Shown in pieces: positions 27,239 through 32,085 of a stretch of DNA of 32,085 nucleotides; positions within the stretch are counted from its first letter, which is position 1; each line of letters opens with the position of its first letter. Origin of the DNA: Candidatus Bathyarchaeota archaeon (lineage in GTDB: Archaea > Thermoproteota > Bathyarchaeia > Bathyarchaeales > Bathycorpusculaceae). The stretch lies in contig JASEJA010000007.1 of the NCBI GenBank assembly GCA_030017755.1, positions 1-32,085 on the forward strand, given 5' to 3'. Made by a program: the position numbers and the translations under genes. The notes under the pieces are model-generated. The model was not told the origin of the DNA. It searched no databases and saw only the letters and a list, made by a program, of their open reading frames with translations.

Positions 27239-28591
27239 ATGGATGAAGTGAAGGCTATCTTTGAGCCAAAATCCGCCATTCTCATAGGCTCAAGCACTCT
27301 TCGGGAAAAGGTTGGCATGACCTCCCCGCAGCTTTTTAAAGACGTCATTTATAACATGAAAAAGTTCTTTCATGGAAAGACCTACATTTTTGATGTGGAT
27401 GCGAGCGATAGAAGTTTAAATGAGTTGCCAGAGGTTTCGGAACTTGCTGTGGTTATGCTTCCTCCTGAACAATCAATTTTTATGGTAGAAAAATGCGCAC
27501 AAATTGGCGTAAAAGCCATTGTCATAATCACTGGCGGATACAAAGACTTTCAACGTGAAAAACTTGTCAAAATTAGAGAAAGATTTGGCGTTCGAATTTT
27601 GGGACCAAACACCATTATGGGCGTCATAAATACTGCCAACGGGTTAAACACAACCTTTGAGAAGGGCGTTATGCCAAAAAAAGGAAACATTGCAGTGATA
27701 TCTCAAAGCGGCGGGGTTGGCGCTTGCATCCTTGACTGGGCTTGCTACTACAATGTTGGGATAAGCAAATTCGCTTTTATGGGTGATAAGATAGACGTGG
27801 ATGACGTTGAATTGCTGCAGTATTTCGGCAAAGACAAGCAAACGAAAGTTATATGCTTATACATGGAAGGCATAAAAAACGGAAGAGCTTTCATAGAAAC
27901 AGCTAGAAAAATCGTCAAAGAAAAGCCAATCATAGCTTTAAAAGGCGGGATAACAAAAGAATCAGCACACAGAGCCAAATCCCACACAGCTTCAATGGCT
28001 GGAACAGACGAAATTTTTGACGCAGCCCTCAGAAAGGCTGGCATAATTCGTGTTGAAAATGTAGAAGAGTTAATGGACGCAGCCGTAGCCCTTTCCAAGC
28101 AGCCTCCAATGCGTGGAGACAACATAGCTATAGTGAGCAACGTTGGCGGACCAGCAATTTTGGCTGGCGATGCGGTTGCAAGAAGCAATCTTAAACTTGC
28201 AGCTTTAACAGAAGAGACAAAGAGGAAAATTGAAAGTTCTTATCCAGGCGTAGATGCAACAAACCCCATAGACATGATAGCTGATGCAAGGGCTGACAGA
28301 TATGCGAAGGTTTTGGAGCTTGTGCTTTCAGACAAGAATGTGGATGGCGTTGTGATAATAAATATGCTTAAGTCATGCTTTTTTGAACCCAAAGACGCAA
28401 AAATAATTCCAAAAATAGCCAAAAAATATCCAAATAAGCCCGTCGTGGATGTTCCAGCCGGCGGAGAAGATTTCGCCCTAGTTTACAAGGTTTTGGGCAA
28501 CACGAATATTCCGTTGTATAATTTGCCTGAAAAAGCTGTTAAAGCCCTAAAAGTTTTGAGGGCTTATGGCAAAATAGTCGAAAAGCATTAA
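27239..28591 (+). CDS. ADP-forming acyl/acetyl-CoA synthetase, alpha-type subunit
   Basis: 450 aa; CoA-binding Rossmann region, VISQSGGVGACILDWA, KSHTASMAGTDEIFDAALRKAGIIRVENVEELMD (phospho-His region). Confidence 0.88.
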   Translation: MDEVKAIFEPKSAILIGSSTLREKVGMTSPQLFKDVIYNMKKFFHGKTYIFDVDASDRSLNELPEVSELAVVMLPPEQSIFMVEKCAQIGVKAIVIITGGYKDFQREKLVKIRERFGVRILGPNTIMGVINTANGLNTTFEKGVMPKKGNIAVISQSGGVGACILDWACYYNVGISKFAFMGDKIDVDDVELLQYFGKDKQTKVICLYMEGIKNGRAFIETARKIVKEKPIIALKGGITKESAHRAKSHTASMAGTDEIFDAALRKAGIIRVENVEELMDAAVALSKQPPMRGDNIAIVSNVGGPAILAGDAVARSNLKLAALTEETKRKIESSYPGVDATNPIDMIADARADRYAKVLELVLSDKNVDGVVIINMLKSCFFEPKDAKIIPKIAKKYPNKPVVDVPAGGEDFALVYKVLGNTNIPLYNLPEKAVKALKVLRAYGKIVEKH

Positions 28592-28650
28592 CTATATTTT
28601 GTAGGCTATAGATTCTATTTTTGGTTACTCTTACTCATTAAGGTGGAAAG

Positions 28651-30354
28651 TTGGTTCAAAACTTAAAGCTGTTTGATGAAATTCTTGATTTTTGTAGACA
28701 TATTGCTGATGCTAATCAGATAATTGCTGCTTGCGTTTGCAGTGATTATGCTTTAGGATTGTCTAATGAAAAGAGTTTGGCGGAAGTTTTGCTTATAGTT
28801 CACGGTTTTCAGCCTAAGCTTATGAATTATTTGAAAGTTTTTAGAGAAAGAAGCGCTATTGTTTTAGTCGTAGACCAAGGAGTTTATGAAATGGATGTAG
28901 AACGAGGGTTTTTAGGTGAAGCCATAGCAAGTGGGCTTCTTTTTCCTTACATACCCTTAGTTAATGGAGATTACCTTCGTTTTCAAGAAATTAAATTGAA
29001 GAAGCGCTTAATCCTTGAACTTTTGGAGAATCTTGTTTTAGCTTTTCCAGAACTTTCCTACGAGTTTCACATAAAACCAGAATACTTCCTCTATGAAACT
29101 ATTTTGAGTAGAGCCCGCCTTTTCCCACCCATGCTCTATAATGTTTTCAATTTTATGCGAAAAGATGTTAAAAAGAAAAATGTGGAGAATTCTTTGAAAG
29201 GGTATTTGGAGGCGTTAAAAGATTTAGAAAGTGAAAATGTTATTGAATTTTCAGATGATTACGTAAGAATTTCCAAAGAGTTTGCAGATAAAGCCAAAAC
29301 CCGAAAAGTTCGTTTCACAAGCCTTTTTAAGACCGCCCAAAGGGCTTTGTTCACATCTTTGCTCGGATTTTTCCCAAAAACCTTAAGTTTCATTTCACAA
29401 AGCAGAGAAGCACTTTTCAGACTTCAGAGATTTCCCAAAGAAAATTCTGAAATTGTTCACCAAATTGAAGACCCTCAAAAATACTTGTATGTTCCTACGG
29501 CAAGCGGGCTTATTCCCTTAGCAAGCAAGGTTGATGTTGAAACCTTTGCTAAGAAAGTGCTTTGTGCTGGTGAGGATGCGAAGGTGGAGGTTGAGGAAGT
29601 CGGCGGGGTTTTGAACGATGTTTATTTGGTTAGGGGTTTAGTGAATGGTGTGGAGAAAAAGGTTGTTGTAAAAAGTTTCAGGGATTGGTCAAGTTTTAAG
29701 TGGTTCCCTCTTACGTTGTGGACTTTTGGAACAAGAACTTTTGCGGTTTTGGGACTGTCAAGGCTGGAGAGGGAATGCGCAATAAACCAGCTTTTGCGCT
29801 CTAAAGGCTTTAGGGTTCCAAAAATTTTCCACGTAAGTCACAGCCAACGCCTAATTTTCATAGAATACATAGAAGGCGAAAACCTTAGCAACATAATAAA
29901 AAGGATTTTGGCTTCAAAAACTGCTGACAATGTGAGTAAGGAATTAGAAGTTGTAAGGAGAGTTGGAGAGGAATTTGCCAAAATTCATGCTTTAGGCATT
30001 GCTTTAGGTGACACAAAACCTGAAAATATCATAGTTGGAAAAAATGGGGAAATTTACATTTTAGATTTTGAACAAGCTTCGCGAAATGGCGACATGGTTT
30101 GGGATGTTGCTGAATTTTTGTATTATGCTGGGCATTACGTTTCGCCTTTCGTTGGCGTTCGCTCAGCAGAGCTTATCACAAAAGTTTTTATTGAAGGTTA
30201 TTTGGGAGTTGGCGGAGACGTTAAAATTGTTAAGGAGGCTGGAAAGCCAAAATACACAAAAGTTTTCAGTGTTTTCACCCTTCCACACATAATGCTTACA
30301 ATTTCAAATGCTTGTAGGAAAGCGGATAAGCCAAAAGGGATAAGCCATGGTTAA
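28651..30354 (+). CDS. Fusion: nucleotidyltransferase-like N-terminal domain and Bud32/RIO-like kinase C-terminal domain
   Basis: 567 aa; kinase motifs KKVVVKSF, RLERECAINQLL, GIALGDTKPENIIVG, IYILDFEQAS. N-terminus ACVCSDYALGLSNEKSLAEVLLIVHGF resembles a degenerate GSxAxG...SDxD. Confidence 0.7.
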   Translation: MVQNLKLFDEILDFCRHIADANQIIAACVCSDYALGLSNEKSLAEVLLIVHGFQPKLMNYLKVFRERSAIVLVVDQGVYEMDVERGFLGEAIASGLLFPYIPLVNGDYLRFQEIKLKKRLILELLENLVLAFPELSYEFHIKPEYFLYETILSRARLFPPMLYNVFNFMRKDVKKKNVENSLKGYLEALKDLESENVIEFSDDYVRISKEFADKAKTRKVRFTSLFKTAQRALFTSLLGFFPKTLSFISQSREALFRLQRFPKENSEIVHQIEDPQKYLYVPTASGLIPLASKVDVETFAKKVLCAGEDAKVEVEEVGGVLNDVYLVRGLVNGVEKKVVVKSFRDWSSFKWFPLTLWTFGTRTFAVLGLSRLERECAINQLLRSKGFRVPKIFHVSHSQRLIFIEYIEGENLSNIIKRILASKTADNVSKELEVVRRVGEEFAKIHALGIALGDTKPENIIVGKNGEIYILDFEQASRNGDMVWDVAEFLYYAGHYVSPFVGVRSAELITKVFIEGYLGVGGDVKIVKEAGKPKYTKVFSVFTLPHIMLTISNACRKADKPKGISHG

Positions 30355-31690
30355 GGATGAAACAACCTTAACCTTTTACGGCGGAGTAAACGAGGTTGGC
30401 GGAAACAAAATCCTATTGCAAGATAGGGATACAAGGGTTTTCTTTGATTTCGGCATGTCTTTCGCAATGAAACGCCAATTTTATTCTCCGCCTTTTCTCT
30501 CGCCTAAAAGCGAAAAAAGTCTTCAAGCCCTAGGAATTTTGCCAAAAATTGACGGCATATACAAGTTTGATGATAAGGCGTCTGAAGTAGATGCCGTTTT
30601 CATTTCTCATGGGCATATGGACCATTCAGCCTACTTATCCTTTATAAAACGTGAAATTCCCGTTTATTGCGGCGAAACGACGCAGATTATTTTGCAGGCT
30701 ATGGGTGAAATACGTAGAGCTGATTTGGAGTTTGATGTTGAAGGCATAAATTTTGAGACTTTTAGGACCGGACGTAAAATATGTGTTGGCTGTTTGGAAA
30801 TTTTGCCAGTTCACGTTGACCACTCTGTTCCTGGAGCTTATGGCTTTATTATTCAAACTTCTAGTGGCGTTGTTGTTTACACTGGAGACTTTAGGGTTCA
30901 CGGTGCCAAGAAGGAAATGACAGAGGATTTCGTTGAGAAAGCGAAAGAGACTGAGCCAACAGCCGTTATCACAGAAGCCACAAACATGACTGGCGCATCC
31001 GTTTCCTTTGAAAGTGAAGTTGAAAACAAATTAAATGAAATTGTCCAGCAAACAGATGGCATCGTGCTGACTGATTTTGCCTCAACAGATGTTGATAGGT
31101 TTAACTCTTTCTATCGAGTCGCCAAGAAAAATGGGCGGTGCCTAACTGTTTCACTGAGGCAAGCCTTCCTAATTGATGCACTACGCAAAGACAGGAGTTT
31201 AAAGCTTCCAGACCTAAACGACGAGAACATTCTGGTTTTTCGAAAGTCGAAGAAACGCTATGAGAAATGGGAATGCAGCATAATTGAAAAGTATAAGGAC
31301 AAAGTTGTTGACGTCTTCGAAGTTTCGAAGCAAGAACGCCAATGCAAATCCATATTAGCCATGTCCCTCTACGATTTTGAAGAACTCGTGGAAATCCAAC
31401 CAGAAGCTGGAAGCTGCTATGTTCTTTCTGCTTCTGAACCCTTCAATGAAGAGATGGAAATCGACTTTGAAAGACTCCTTAATTGGCTGAGGCATTATGG
31501 ACTGCCACAGTATCATGTGCATGTTTCCGGACACATAATGCCCCTCCAACTCAAAAAAGCGCTTAAAGAAATGAACGCATCAAAAATTTTTCCAGTGCAT
31601 ACGGAAAGTGCAGAATTGTTCGCCAAGTTCATGCGAGACTTGAAAAGCAAAACCATACTCGCCGAAAAAGGCAGGGAATACAAAATTTAA
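30347..31690 (+). CDS. Metallo-beta-lactamase/beta-CASP RNase J-like hydrolase
   Basis: 447 aa; FISHGHMDHSAY, VHVDHSVPGAYGFII, VYTGDFRVHG, HVSGHIMPLQLKKALKEMNASKIFPVHTE. Confidence 0.9.
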   Translation: MVKDETTLTFYGGVNEVGGNKILLQDRDTRVFFDFGMSFAMKRQFYSPPFLSPKSEKSLQALGILPKIDGIYKFDDKASEVDAVFISHGHMDHSAYLSFIKREIPVYCGETTQIILQAMGEIRRADLEFDVEGINFETFRTGRKICVGCLEILPVHVDHSVPGAYGFIIQTSSGVVVYTGDFRVHGAKKEMTEDFVEKAKETEPTAVITEATNMTGASVSFESEVENKLNEIVQQTDGIVLTDFASTDVDRFNSFYRVAKKNGRCLTVSLRQAFLIDALRKDRSLKLPDLNDENILVFRKSKKRYEKWECSIIEKYKDKVVDVFEVSKQERQCKSILAMSLYDFEELVEIQPEAGSCYVLSASEPFNEEMEIDFERLLNWLRHYGLPQYHVHVSGHIMPLQLKKALKEMNASKIFPVHTESAELFAKFMRDLKSKTILAEKGREYKI

Positions 31691-31890
31691 CCATCCAAAA
31701 CAGAAAACCTAGAGGATAGGGGCGATATTGGAAAAGAAACACTTCATTAAAAGGCTAAAGATGGCATGGTTTTAGTAAACGGAATTGGAAAGCTAATTTT
31801 TAATTCGAAAGTTGAATCTTAAGGTTTTGTTGTGTGTTTGGATTCATAACGTATAAGTTAACGTAGCAACTCTTGATATTCACGATAAAG

Positions 31891-32085
31891 ATGAAGCTCA
31901 ACCGCCAAATACTAATGCTCATCCACACTTTAGGCTTAAGCTGCCTAGGAGGAGCCATATTCCTCCAAATCCTAGTCTTCACAGATATTCTCCAACACGG
32001 CTATTTCATGGCGGTTGAAAATAACCCAGCAATACTATTCCTCGAAATAATTTTAACAGCATTCGCCTTCATCTACTTCATATAC
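31891..32085 (+). CDS. Membrane protein, N-terminal part, truncated by window end
   Basis: ATG at 31891, open to the end: MKLNRQILMLIHTLGLSCLGGAIFLQILVFTDILQHGYFMAVENNPAILFLEIILTAFAFIYFIY; two hydrophobic helices. Confidence 0.55.
   Translation, partial: MKLNRQILMLIHTLGLSCLGGAIFLQILVFTDILQHGYFMAVENNPAILFLEIILTAFAFIYFIY

Noticed and set aside
27748-28188. 146-aa minus ORF antisense to the acyl-CoA synthetase
   Set aside because: Low-complexity shadow ORF with no independent support.
31729-31776. Tiny ORF TTG-EKKHFIKRLKMAWF after the RNase J-like gene
   Set aside because: Non-ATG start, weak SD, no hairpin or partner enzyme; indistinguishable from chance.
31800-31982. 60-aa minus ORF near the window end
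   Set aside because: Overlaps the better-supported + strand membrane protein starting at 31891.
1-32085. CRISPR arrays, tRNA or rRNA genes, transposons
   Set aside because: Read through both strands by eye; no regularly spaced repeats, cloverleaf-type sequences or transposase motifs were recognised. A tRNAscan/CRISPR finder run would be needed to exclude them formally.

Overview
The window reads as a compact archaeal chromosome segment. Diagnostic genes include Nop5 plus fibrillarin, Trm1, RNase HII, a THEP1-type NTPase, FtsZ, an archaeal-type MetRS and a beta-CASP/RNase J-like hydrolase. Codon usage and gene set are compatible with a Bathyarchaeia-like lineage, but that placement is inference. 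Most of the window is intact housekeeping genes in tight or overlapping operons. The most interesting regions are: (1) 18661-21235, a radical SAM/SPASM enzyme and an MFS transporter in one operon, divergent from an unannotated 17-28 aa basic peptide ORF that has a promoter, SD and 3' hairpin; this is a candidate RiPP-like system. (2) An unannotated 51-aa ribbon-helix-helix ORF at 14597-14752 that overlaps ftsZ, resembling the haloarchaeal CdrS-FtsZ2 arrangement. (3) A decay zone at about 16966-18615, where a multiply frameshifted ABC exporter and an agmatinase fragment, both missing their 5' ends, meet head-to-head at an inverted-repeat junction. (4) A dapA-like gene with two single-base frameshifts, and a beta-helix-type gene with one. 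(5) Two PadR regulators with palindromic candidate operators. (6) A protein fusing a degenerate nucleotidyltransferase-like N-terminus to a Bud32/RIO-like kinase, translationally overlapping an RNase J-like gene. No rRNA, tRNA, CRISPR array or transposase was recognised. All family assignments are from motif recognition by eye; no searches were run.
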